Source: Purshia tridentata
Lineage: Eukaryota; Streptophyta; Magnoliopsida; Rosales; Rosaceae
Length of the DNA: 64,000 nt
Direction: 5' to 3'
NCBI GenBank assembly: GCA_003254885.1
Contig: QANT01008783.1
Location: forward strand, 1-64,000
Positions 34,910-46,328 of the stretch are shown here, piece by piece (the stretch's first letter is position 1; the number at the start of each line of letters is the position of its first letter). The notes beneath the pieces were generated by a model. That model was not told where the DNA came from. It saw only the letters and a list, made by a program, of their open reading frames with translations, and made no database searches. The position numbers and the translations under genes were made by a program.

Positions 34910-35625
34910 GAACAATGAGATCATGCAACGATATAAACAATAAGATGCAGAACGATAGACTACACTCAAGAATTAAAGAACAAGGCTCAAAGCTCACATG
35001 GTCAATAAAAGTCTACTTTAAAATGCACATGACACACTATACATGACAATCTCAACACACGTTCATAAAAAGCAAAGTGCACATCACAAGGAGTTATAAC
35101 ATGCCTATGAAGCATTATAAGAATGACAAGAACATATATCAAATAAGCATTGCTAGGGATGCTATTACAAACTAAAAGCACTCACACAAGAATGTTGGGA
35201 ATCTAAAACCACATGTCGCAAACAAAACCTGGAGTCTCATTCCTTATTACGGATAGGATCAGCCCCCAGGGACTTGTATTTTGGTAAGTTACCCATAAGC
35301 ACAACCCTATTGCAAATAGGATTGGCATCCAAGAGTTTAGACACAACAAAAACAGAAAGTAGAAAAGAAAAATTTTGACAGAAAAATTTGAAAATACTCG
35401 CTCCCCCCCCCCCAACCAACTTAAATGAAACATTGTCCTCAATGTTTAAAGAACTGTACCTGCAATGCTCAAATAAACAAGGGAAATGCAATGAAAAGAA
35501 ACAAATAACTAACTACGGCAATTGTGACGTACTTTCTTGCCGTGCGACCATATTTGTCCTCCAGACCTTGGGTTGCCTCCCAATCAGCACTAAGTTTTAT
35601 GTCTTCAGCTAAACAAGTTTAGCTA
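34910..35625 (-). mobile_element. Athila-like region between pol and 3' LTR, right part
   Basis: The Athila-like sequence resumes after the solo LTR. No protein domain was recognised before the end of the integrase region at 35626. A C-run (35402-35412) is present. Confidence 0.55.
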
Positions 35626-36900
35626 CTAGAATTCGAAGTTCTCCTCCTTCAAATCAATCTTTGATTCAAAATGCCACTTGAGACGATGACCATTGACTGT
35701 GAACGGAGCTCCTTGATGAGTGTTCTTGATTTCCACTGCGCCATAAGGGAATACCTTCACCACCTCGAATGGTCCAGTCCACCTTGAGCACAACTTGCCC
35801 GGAAAGATCCGCAAGTGGGAGTCATAGAGAAGAACCTTCATCCCCACTGTGAACTCTTTAGGTAACAACTTCTTGTCATGATATCACTTGATCCGTTCCT
35901 TATATATCTTGGCATTCTCATACGCAAAATGACGAATCTCTTCTAATTCACCCAGCTGCAACTTCCTTCGGTTCCCTGCCGATTGCATGTCAAAGTTGAA
36001 ATTCTTAATTGCCCAAAATGCTTTATGCTCGAGCTCCACAGGTAAGTGACAGGCTTTCCCATAAATCAGTCTGTATGACAACATCCCAATTGGCGTCTTG
36101 TACGCTGTGTGGTAAGCCCATAAAATGTCATTTAACTTAGTGGACCAGTCCTTGTGATCCAGATTGACCGTTCTCTCCAGAATAAACTTGATCTCACGAT
36201 TAGAGATTTCCACTTGCCCATTGGTCTGTGGATGGTATGGGGTTGCCACCTTGTGGTTCACACGATACTTCGTCATGAGTTGACTGAACAACTTATTGCA
36301 GAAATGAATTCCTCCATCATTGATTATACATCTTGGTGTGCCAAATCATGCAAAGATATTACTCTTGATGAAACCAAGAACAACCCTTGCATCATTTATT
36401 CTTGTGGTGATGGCTTCTACCCATTCAGATACATAATCCACCCCAACTAGGATGTATTCAAAACCAAATTAAGGCGAGAATGGTCCTATGAAGTCGATTC
36501 CCCAGACATCGAAGATTTCTACCTTAAGCATGTAGTTCAATGGCATCTGATTCTGTGAACCAATGTTTCCCATTCTTTGACACTTGTCACATGCTTTATA
36601 GAACTGCTGACAATCGTGAAAAATCGAAGGCCAGAAAAAACCTGATTGAAAGATCTTGTATGCATTCTTTGCGGCTCCTCCATGTCCCCCACACTCAGTT
36701 CCATGACACATTTCTGCTCACTCTCAGGTATGCATCGACGCATGAGTTGATCAACCCCAAACTTGAACAGATATGGGTCATCCCATACATACTGCGTATC
36801 ATCATGCAGGAACTTCTTCCTTTGTCCTATCGTTAGACCATCAGGCATCACTCCACACGCTAAGTGATTTGCTATGTCCGCTACCATGGCAGTGAATCGT
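35626..36900 (-). pseudogene. Integrase region of the Athila-like element
   Basis: The minus strand shows, in order, the region before the zinc finger (WDDPYLFKFGVDQLMRRC), the HHCC-type finger (ending YKACDKCQRMG), the core start VWGIDFIGPF, and the later core ([38 protein letters not shown]). The C-terminal part is [20 protein letters not shown]. The pieces are in several frames; the domain is broken. Confidence 0.88.
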
Positions 36901-36960
36901 CGATACTCAATAATTGTTCATTAGAAATGACTCCCTCAAGGGCAGTGTGTCCTCCTCAAC

Positions 36961-37358
36961 TTACGCCACATAGACTAGTCTACTCAAATGATCAGCTACT
37001 ACGTTCTCACATCCTTTCTTGTCCTTGATCTCAATATCAAATTCTTGAAGAAGTAGGGTCCATCTTATCAATCTCGGCTTAGCATCTTGTTTGTTCAGCA
37101 GGTATATGAGAGCTGCATGGTCAATATAAATAGTGATCTTCGATCTTATTAGGTAACTTCGAAACTTTTCCAAAGTAAAGATCACTACGAGCATCTCCTT
37201 CTCGGTTATAGAGTAGTTCAGCTAAGCATCATTGAGTGTTCTGCTTGCATTGTAGATCACATACGGTTGCTTATTCTCTCTTTGCCCTAGCACAGCTCCA
37301 ATAGCATAATTGCTAGCATCGCACATTAGTTCAAAAGGCAGATCCTAGTCCGGTGGTC
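36961..37358 (-). pseudogene. RNase H region of the Athila-like element
   Basis: The minus strand shows CDASNYAIGAVLGQRENKQ, then the [19 protein letters not shown] stretch and the end of the domain with [12 protein letters not shown] and VVADHLSRL. These are standard Ty3/gypsy RNase H signatures. The nested gag-only element begins at the upstream (right) side of this piece. Confidence 0.88.
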
Positions 37359-39522
37359 TGATAGGACTGATCCCGAATTCTACCCTGAAATTCGGAGTAA
37401 TCCTACGGGAATCCAATATCAAGGAAGATCCTACCGAAAATTTGGCAGAACCTCCCTTGAAATTGGACTAAACCTTTCTAAAAAGACCTGCAAAAGCACT
37501 TCTAAACACTTAGCACCTCTACCACAAACAAAGGGGTCTCTGACCCAGGGTTCAAAACCATTCAATTAAGTATTTAACTAGATTATAAGAGCGGTACTAC
37601 AAGTTTAAATAAGGAAATAAAATTTACAAGAATAGCTACGCGCCTACAAATACACGAGCTAACTAGATTGCCTCGACGTCTTTGGCCTGACCGTTCCACA
37701 ACTATAACCTAGGGGGAAAATTTAAAACAACCATAGAGGGAAAACTAGTGAGAAGACTCAGTGAGTGGACGAAGATAACAAGTGTTTAAACTTAACTTAA
37801 AAAAATACATTTATTATGGCAAACTATAAAATTAACTGGGCACTAAGACCTCACGTCTCTCTTTAAAATCTCGCAGTTTTAAATCACTTTCATAAAATCC
37901 ACTGAAAACTCTAAGTAAAAATCTGCATCTGAAATCCATTCTGAAAACTCTGATAAATTGATAAAACTGGTCAAGCTCCCAAAATATCAAATAAGAACTG
38001 AAATCTATATTCTCATGAATTATCTTTGTAAACTGATATAAAAAGAATGCTCTCACCCAATCCAATATCCAGCAATCCTGCCGTACATGCACAGGGCCCA
38101 CAACCTACCGTACGCATGCAAGGCCAATAATCCTGCCGTATATGCGCAGGGCCGGAGTCTATCATACACATGCAGGGCCAACAAACTGCCATACGTGCAC
38201 GCAGGGTCACCCCCAAAAGGCAAGGCATCCCGGCACACGGCCCAAAGCCTACGTGTGTGCCATGATGGGTCCCAAAGACCTAGACAATCTAATAACCTGG
38301 AGAGATACTGAATAGGGTGGTTTGAAACCATAACTTCATAAATTCTTTCCCAAGATATAAAATACTTAACATTTCTCCAAAAACTACGACTAATAAATCC
38401 TTGGCACAAAAACCCACTAAAATCCAATATATTCTCAAACTCAAGCATGAAAATGTTTTAAAATTTCTTTATGTCTAGCCAAAGCATAGAACCCAAAGTA
38501 ACTAACTCAATGTCCAGAATTCAAATCAACACTTATTTAAGAAATCTGGAAGCCAAACTCACGAACCAAATAATATTTCTAAATAATTAAATCAAAGCTC
38601 AAATAAAACTCACAATATAAATATAAATTAAATCAAAAAGTTTATAAATAGGTCCACTCACAGAGATAGCCTAGCTTTGGTCTTTGGCTGGATCGTCTTT
38701 GGACTCGGGAGTGTCACCAAGAATCTGGACCAATCGTGGCCAGAAATAGCCGGAATCGGCGGAGGAACTCACGGGGGAGCTGGGCTTCTCGAGCTCGAAG
38801 CTGTGCGTGGGAACAACGGCCGACGAGGGAGGTGGCTGGGGGAGGTCGTCGGCACCAGGGGAGTATGCCGGCGATGTTGGTCTGGCCGGAGGAGTGTTGG
38901 GTGGTCCGTGGGTAGCGCATGCAGAAGGAGATAGAGAGATCTGGAGAGAGAGGGCTGGGGGCGGCGGGAGAAGGGGTTGGAGTTGCTGGTCACCGGCAGT
39001 GGGTGTCGCTGGAGCTGGGTCAGCGTGATGGTGGCCGGGATAATAGGTTGGGTTGGTCATGCAGGGGAGGGGAGAAGGAGATGTCAGGCTGGAGGGGGCT
39101 GTTTGTGCTTGGGGAGAGGAGAGGAGAGAGAAATAAAGGGAAGGGGAGATTCCAGAATTTTCTAGAATTAAGACCCACTTCAACATAATTACAAGTTTGC
39201 CCCTCTCTTCTCACGTCCGTATTTCTCAAACCGTAGCTCCAAATGACGCATGCTAGGTGTCTACGAACTCGTGGAGTCGAGCTCTATACAACCATGTCAA
39301 AGTCAAGTCTAAGTTGCAAGTAGTTTAAAAAGTCAACTTTGCGTCTCTTGTCACGTTCATAACTTTCTACCCGTGGCTCTAAACAACCCATGCCGCGTGT
39401 CAATGAACTCATGAGCTCAAGACCTTCCTAACGGACCCAAGGTCAAAGCTAAAATCTTACTAGAACCAAAAGTCAACTTTGGGCACTATTGGAATTCACT
39501 TAGGAAGGTACGGGCCGTTACA
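37359..39522 (-). mobile_element. 3' LTR of the gag-only element
   Basis: On the minus strand it runs from TGTAACGGCCCGTACC (39522) to the end near 37359 (plus-strand 'tgataggactgatcccg'). It contains the ~31-bp 'gcagggcc' minisatellite (about 38080-38200) also found in the family-1 solo LTR at 2197. Confidence 0.88.
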
Positions 39523-39535
39523 ATCTCCCCCCGTT
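39523..39535 (-). other. Polypurine tract of the gag-only element
   Basis: The minus strand reads ACGGGGGGAGAT directly before the LTR start TGTAACGG. The neighbouring 'cgaggacgaaattttct' is the typical chromovirus-style 3' context. Confidence 0.82.
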
Positions 39536-40096
39536 AGAAAATTTCGTCCTCGAAATTTTACACACGTGGTGGTAATCTAGTTCTCAAGTTCCTTAATTTC
39601 TTCCTTTGTTCTTCTCAAACTATGGGCCACCATGGTTCCGCTGCACTACTCTAATTAAAAATCTCAACTTAATTATAATCAGATATTCTCCTCAAACTCC
39701 CCTTAGTGGTTCTTTCATAGAACACTATTTCTCCACTAAATTACGCCATCTAGTACGCTTCTACTGCAAATAAGATATTCTTACATAAGTCCATTACCTT
39801 AAATTCATTCCCTCAATCACTTAATCACTTTCATTCTCAATCACTTCCTCCATTCCATCCTGATTAGAATTTCCATTAGCCTTCCTTACTATTCCCTAAT
39901 GGATATCAAACTTATCTCCCCAAAACTATTACTTAGGGTCTTCCTAAATTCTCTAATTAACCTCAAATCGTACTTAAGCTTCGCTATTAAAAACAACGCA
40001 AATGTACGTGAAACTTAACACTTAACAAAATACGAGTCTTCCACCCAAAATAAAACACGTACCCAAAATGACATTTGGAGAAACTGATGCTCGCTG

Positions 40097-41332
40097 CTAG
40101 GTCATGGTAAAGACTCTGCCTAGAGCTCTAGAACGTCCTCTTTGTTGTCTACCGCCTCTAACGGAGTGACTAGACTGAGCGCCACTGCTAGTTGTACTAT
40201 CTCCACTCTGTGTCGCTCCATGGCTATGACTCTGAGCCCCAAAAGTTTGCTTCATACGTATAGCTGATCCAAAAGCTTCACTTTCTCCAAGGTACAACAT
40301 CGGGAAATCCTTCCTGTAGTGCCCCATCTGACCACAGTGGAAGCATCCTTCCGTAGTACCTCTTAGGCAAGGCCCTTCATGACGTCTGTCGCAAGTCTCA
40401 CAAACTGGGTACCTATGGGCACCAGCTCTAGTGGATCACTGTCCTTATGAAAAATCTGAGGTACTGACACTGCCAGAAATGGATTGATCTCTGAATTTGT
40501 GACTATGTCTTAGGCCTTGACCACCAATAACACCATGTTGGTAACCTTGGAATCCACCACTCCCTGAAGAACTAGAACTGAAACTGCCCTTTTTGGATAG
40601 TCCTTGACTAGGACTACCTACTATTGTGCTCTGATGATGACGTCGTCTCATCGCACCTCTGGTTCCTTTTGTATGAGACCTTTCAACTTTCATGGCGGCC
40701 TCTCTCAGGCTAGTATAACTGGTATGCATAGCAACTGCAACCATCATACGAATTTCTTCTCTTAACCCATCCTCAAATCTAGAGTACTTCTCCCTCTCAT
40801 CCGCCACAAGATGCGGGCAAAATCTAGAAAGCTCTATAAATTTCCTCTCATACTTTGCCACTATCATGGATCCCTGTTTCAACCTCTGAAATTCTACCCT
40901 TTTCTCATCACAATAAACTCTATGATAATACTGCTCATAAAAAGCACTTCTAAACCTATCCCAAGTAATCTCATCAGCGGTCAGTTTTACTTTTTCTGAT
41001 TCCCACCAAAAATAAGCATCACCGTCAAGTAAGAATGGAGCTAGGACGATCTTTTCTTCATCCGGACACCTCATGACCTCAAAAATTCTTTCTAGTCTCA
41101 CAATCCAGTCATTAGCTACCCCAGGATTAGTTGTCCCTTTAAAGACTGTAGCCCCAAGTCTATGGGCTCGTTCAATACTATAATCCCCTTCTATAGGTCC
41201 ATGTGTACGTACTACATTTGTCATCGCTTCAGCTAAACGATCCAAAGATTGGGCGAATCCTTGTGCAGTCTCGTCTGCACCTTCATTAACCCTATGGTGG
41301 TCCCCTGGCGGTCGGCCACGTCGAGGAGGCAT
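40097..41332 (-). pseudogene. gag of the gag-only element
   Basis: The frame starts MPPRRGRPPGDHHRVNEGAD at 41332 and runs 295 codons. It includes the retrotransposon gag core (WIVRLERIFEVMRCPDEEK, AYFWWESEKVKLTADEITW, FRSAFYEQYYHRVYCDEK, RLKQGSMIVAKYERKFIEL). A zinc-knuckle-like region with CFHCGQMGHYRKD lies further downstream, near 40325. In the chromovirus lineage gag packages the RNA into virus-like particles; a gag-only element depends on a helper for pol functions. The gag is broken before the knuckle. Confidence 0.88.
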
Positions 41333-41412
41333 AATTCCTATAAGAAAGCCAAGAATTTCTCAAAAACAAGGATGCAAACTTTGTGCAAAGCTAAAGGAGA
41401 TCCTAAACCTAT

Positions 41413-41424
41413 GCTCTGATACCA
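41413..41424 (-). other. Primer-binding site (tRNA-Met type) of the gag-only element
   Basis: The minus strand reads TGGTATCAGAGC three bases after the LTR end, complementary to the 3' end of initiator tRNA-Met. Confidence 0.88.
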
Positions 41425-41427
41425 AAT

Positions 41428-43246
41428 TGACAGGACCGACCCCGAATTCCACCCTAAAATTCGGAGTAATTCTGTGGGAATCCAATATCAAGGAAAATCC
41501 TACCAAAAATTTGGCAGAACCTCCCCTGAAATTGGACTAAACCTTTCTAAAAAAACCTGCAAAAGCACTTCTAAACACTCAGCACCTCTACCACAAACAA
41601 AGGGGTCTCCGACCCAGGGTTCAAAACCATTCAATTAAGTATTTAACTAGATTATCATAGCGGTACTACAAGTTTAAATAAGGAAATAAAATTTACAAGA
41701 ATAGCTATGCGCCTACAAATACACGAGCTAACTAGATTGCCTCGACGTCTTTGGCCTGACCGTTCCACCGCTATAACCTGGGGGGAAAATTTTAAAACAA
41801 CCATAAAGGGAAAACTAGTGAGTGGGCGAAGATAACAAGTGTTTAAACTTAACTTAAAAAAATTCATTTATTATGGCAAACTATAAAAATAACTAGGCAC
41901 TAAGACCTCACATCTCTCTTTAAAATCCCCCACACTGAAAACTCTAAGTAAAAATCTGCATCTAAAATCCATTCTGAAAACTCTGATAAATTGATAAAAC
42001 TGGTCAAGCTCCCAAAATATCAAATAAGAACTGAAATCTATATTCTCATGAATTATCTTTGTAAACTAATATAAAAAGAACGCTATCACCCAATCCAATA
42101 TCCAGCAATCCTGCCATACATGCGCAGGGCCCACAACCTGCAGTACGCATGCAGGGCCAATAATACTGCCGTACATGCGCATGCAGGGCCAATAATCCTA
42201 CTATACATGCGCAGGGCCGGAGTCTGTCATACACATGTAGGGCCAACAAATTGCCATACGTGCACGCATGGTCACCCCCAAAGGGCAAGGCATCCCGGCA
42301 CACAGCCCAAAGCCTACGTGTGTGCCGTGATGGGTCCCAAAGACCTATACAATCTAATAACCTGGAGAGATACTGAATAGGGTGGTTTGAAACCATAACT
42401 TCATAAATTCTTTCCCAAGATATAAAATACTTAACATTTCTTCAAAAACCACGACTAATAAATCCTTGGCACAAAAGCCCACTGAAATCCAATATATTCT
42501 CAAACTCAAGCATGAAAATATTTTAAAATTTCTTTATGTCTAGCCAAAGATAAAATCCAAAGTAACTAACTCAATGTCCAAAATTCAAATCAACACTTAT
42601 TTAAGAAATCCGGAAGCCAAACTCATGAACCAAATAATATTTCTAAATAATTAAATCAAAGCTCAAATAAAACTCACAATATAAATATAAATTAAATCAA
42701 AAAGTTTATAAACAGGTCCACTCACAGAGATAGCCTAGCTTTGGTCTCTGGCTGGATCGTCTCTTGACTGGGGAGTGTCACCAAGAACTTGGGCCAATCG
42801 TGGCCGGAAATAGCCGGAATCGGCAGAAGAACTCACGGTGGAGCTGGGCTTCTCGAGCTCGAAGCTGCACGTGGGAACTACAATCGCCGAGGGAGGTGGC
42901 TGGGGGAGGTCGTCGGCACCAGGGGAGTACGCTGGCGACGTTGGTCTAGCCGGAGGAGTGCTGGGTGGTCCGTGGATTGCGCACGCAGAAGGAGAAAGAA
43001 AGATCAGGAGAATGAAGAGAGAGGGCTAGGGGCAGCGGGAGAAGGGGCTAGAGTTGCTCGTTAGTGGCAGTGGGTGTGGCCGGAGCTGGGTCAGCGTGAT
43101 GGTGGCCAAGATAATGGGTTGGGTTGGTCGCACAGGGGTGGGGAGAAGGAGATGTCGGGCTGGAGGGGGCTGTTTGCGCGTGGGGAGAGGAGAAGAGACA
43201 GAAATAATGGAGGGGGAGATTCCAGAATTTTCTAGAATTAAGTCCC
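41428..43246 (-). mobile_element. 5' LTR of the gag-only element
   Basis: Colinear with 37359-39522, with the same minisatellite at about 42110-42240 and the same GC-rich block near 42780-43050. It ends against the reverse-transcriptase sequence of the host element at about 43246. Confidence 0.85.
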
Positions 43247-43249
43247 AAG

Positions 43250-44776
43250 GTGCAATCGGAATTTGATTGTATCCACTGCAACCATCCAAAAAGCAATAAT
43301 GGCTATGTCCGGCTAACCTTTCAAGCATTTGGTCGATGAACAGTAAAGCGGAGTGGTCTTTCCTCATTGTAGTGTTCAGCTTCCGATAGTCAATACACAC
43401 ACGCCACCCAGTCTGTGTTCATTGTGGAATCAACTCATTATCATCATTCTTTACTACTGTGATCCCATTCTTTTTAGGCACGACTTGAACAGGGTTGACC
43501 CATTGTGAGTCACTTATCAGGTAGATGATTCCAACATCCAACAACTTGAGTACCTCTCTACACACAACTTCCTTCAAAGTGGGGTTCAACCTTCTCTGTG
43601 CATCACGCGTTGGTTTACAATCCTCCTCTAGTAGTATACGGTGCATACACATTGATGTAGAAATTCCTTTACTGTCTGCTATTGACCATCCCAGAGCCAA
43701 TCGGTTGGCTTGCAACACTCTCATAAGTCTTCTTTCTTCTTCTTCACTTAGATTGGAGGCTATAATAACTGGTAGCGTTTTGTTCTCTCCCAAAAATGTG
43801 TACTTCAAATGTTCTGGAAGAGGCTTCAACTCCAATGTAGGCGGTTGCAAGATAGACGAAATTAATTTGGAATCTGGATATGCTAATATTTCAAATCTGT
43901 CAGCCCATATCCTTTTGTACATTGTTTCCCTTCCATCACCAGTTTCTTGTTCCAACATCATTACCTCCAGAACAGTGTCCTCCATTTGATCGACTGGATT
44001 ATCCTCCAACACTTCTTGTACCAAAGGGTCGATCATGTCAACCCTCAAGCAATCATTTTCCTCTTGAGGATATCGCATTGCACCAAACACATCAAACTCA
44101 ATTGTCTCCCCGAAAACTTTCATAGTAAGTCTCCCAGTACTCACATCAATCTTAGTGTTTGCAGTTGACATGAACGGTCTTCCCAAAATGATTGGCAACT
44201 CCTTTCCTTTTGATGGAACATCTTCCATTTCTAAAATAATAAAATCAGTCAGCATAATCAAATCAACAATCTTAATGTGTACATCCTCAACGACACCCTC
44301 AGGAACCTTTACTGAACAATCAGTGAGCTGCAATGTCACACTGGTGGGCTTCAGTTCTCTTAGACCCAATTGTTTGAAAACTGAGTATGGAGTTAGATTA
44401 ATGCTCGCTCCCAAATCTAGTAATGCCTTCTCAATCTTGTAATTACCTATAGGCACGGAATTGTGAAGCTACAAGGATCTTTCAACTTAAGTGGTAACTT
44501 CTTAAGTAAAACAGCACTTACTTCCTCACTTAGAGCCACTTGTTCATGGTCTTTGAACTTCCTTTTGTGAGTACACAATTCCTTCAAAAATTTGGCATAC
44601 TTCGAAATCTGATTAACAGCATCAAACAAGGGAATGTTGATTTCTACTTTCTTAAACACGTCCAAGATTTCTTTAGCTTGCTCATCCTTTGCTTGCTTTC
44701 GTTTGCGTTGTGGAAAAGGTAGAGGCGTTTTCAATAATGGTGAGATGTCTACGGCTTTCTTACGAGCTTGTGCCAT
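43250..44776 (-). pseudogene. Protease and reverse-transcriptase start of the Athila-like element
   Basis: From high to low coordinates the minus strand shows the gag-pol linker, the aspartic protease (ALLDLGASINLTPYSVF, IILGRPFMSTANTKIDV), the pre-RT linker (EEERRLMRVLQANRLALGWS) and the RT start (WVNPVQVVPKKNGITVV, CIDYRKLNTTMRKDHSALLF, LDGCSGYNQIPIAP). The nested gag-only element takes over at about 43246. Broken fossil. Confidence 0.9.
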
Positions 44777-46002
44777 CTCTTTCCTTTCTCTCTTCTTCTT
44801 CCTTCTCTTTTTGCCTCAATCTTGTTTCCTTGTACTTTCTGACTTGTTCGAGATCCAAAATCTCAACTACATCATCATCGTCTGCATCCTTTACAGTTTG
44901 TGCATCGCCCACTCTATTATCAATCATTCTTCCACTCCTTAATGTAGTAACTGCTTCGACCTTCCCTTGAGTTGGTACCCTTTTTATCACTTTGTCCAAG
45001 GTCTCAATCACTTGTTCTAATTGAGCTTCCAAATTTGATATAACTTTAGCTGTTACACTCAACTGCTCTTCAGTTTTGTACATGAATGACTCTGTGTTCT
45101 TAGACATTGACATACTAGTCTGAGCTAGTGTAGAGATCATCTCCTCCAAATTTTTCTTTCTTGGTTCAGTGGGAGTCATCACGGTCGGCCTTCCTTGGGT
45201 ACTTCCCACTCGAGACACAACCATTTCCTTATTCAAGTATGCTATCTCTTGTGGCTGTTTCTGAAGCTAGTTTGCCTGTGAAGAAGACTATTTGATTTTA
45301 CTTACCCATCAATTGCATCAACTACATGAGTTTGGCCATTTCAATCTACACAGCTGTTTTTTTTTTTTTTTTCAACTTTCTTCTTCCTACACCCCAATTG
45401 AGAATTCACAGCCAACGTGTTGAACAGTTGCCATGCTTCCTCAAAAGTCTTCTCTTTGAGCATCCCACCACAAATCATGTCAATCATTGTGCGTTCTTGC
45501 TCTTGCAGTCCTTCATAGAAATACTTTATTAGCATCCATGAAGCAAAACGGTGATGTGGGCATGAATTCAAAAGCTCTTGATATCTCTCCCAAATTTCGT
45601 CGAAGGTTTCCTCATCCATTTAGGTGAATCCCAAAATTTGCTTCCTTATGGTCATGGTTCTACTAGCTGGAAAGAACTTCTTGAGAAACAAAGATGCTAA
45701 GGTCTCCCATGATCAATTGAAGTTACCTGCAAGGAATACAACCAACTCTTAGCTTTTCCTTTAAGAGAAAACGGGAACATCCTTAACTTTCTTTGTTCAA
45801 TGCTCAGGTCCTTCAGCTTGCCAATTTCACAGATTGCATGGAATTCCTTCAAATGCAAGTACGGATCCTCTCCATCATGGCCATGGTAAGTTGGTAGTAA
45901 CTTGATCATTCCACTTTGAATTTCAAATTGTTCGGCCTCCACTTGAGGATAAGATATGCATGTAGGTTCCGCCAACACTGTAGGTGTTGAAAAATCATCC
46001 AA
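44760..46002 (-). pseudogene. gag of the Athila-like element
   Basis: The minus strand carries the Athila-type gag core beginning with PTCISYPQVEAEQFEIQSGM and YHGHDGEDPYLHLKEFHAIC, then GKAKSWLYSL, WERYQELLNSCPHHRF and LIKYFYEGLQ. A charged C-terminal part follows (44760-45236). It lies in several frames and is broken. Confidence 0.88.
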
Positions 46003-46305
46003 AGGTCTTTCAATTCGTGCACCTTGCGGCTACCCAAGTACTCCTTCGTCTTCAGGTCCGAATGGATACTCAGCTTCCACTATCGTCCTAATGGGCATCC
46101 TAGTAATCTTGGGTAAGCCTTTACTCCTATTTATCATCTTCTCTACCCCTTCCCGAGTAATAGATGTAACCAAAGAACTAGAACCTTCCCTTGTACCTTG
46201 AAAATAAGACGAAGTTAGAAAACAAACATGAAATTAAAGATAAAAATTTATATACACTGATTCAATCGAAAATATTTAGATTAGTAGTTAACACTAATAA
46301 CACTT

Positions 46306-46322
46306 CCCCAGCAACGGCGCCA
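46306..46322 (-). other. Primer-binding site (tRNA-Asp type) of the Athila-like element
   Basis: The minus strand reads TGGCGCCGTTGCTGGGG a few bases after the LTR end. This is the usual Athila primer site with one change from TGGCGCCGTTGCCGGGG. Confidence 0.85.
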
Positions 46323-46328
46323 AAAACT

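Larger units (their letters stand above)
37359..43246 (-). mobile_element. Gag-only LTR element (family 2), TR-GAG-like, nested in pol
   Basis: Two family-2 LTRs (37359-39522 and 41428-43246) enclose only 1.9 kb of internal sequence. That interior holds a tRNA-Met-type primer site, one gag frame with a zinc-knuckle region, and a polypurine tract. No protease, reverse transcriptase or integrase is present. This organisation matches the non-autonomous TR-GAG class described in plants. The element lies in the pol region of the Athila-like copy. The LTRs are very similar by eye (differences every 20-30 bases or so), so it is younger than its host element. It is broken at one end. Confidence 0.88.

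Noticed and set aside
30928-35625. Envelope-like gene of the Athila-like element
   Set aside because: The position would suit one, but no transmembrane-rich or coiled-coil open frame was recognised on the minus strand.
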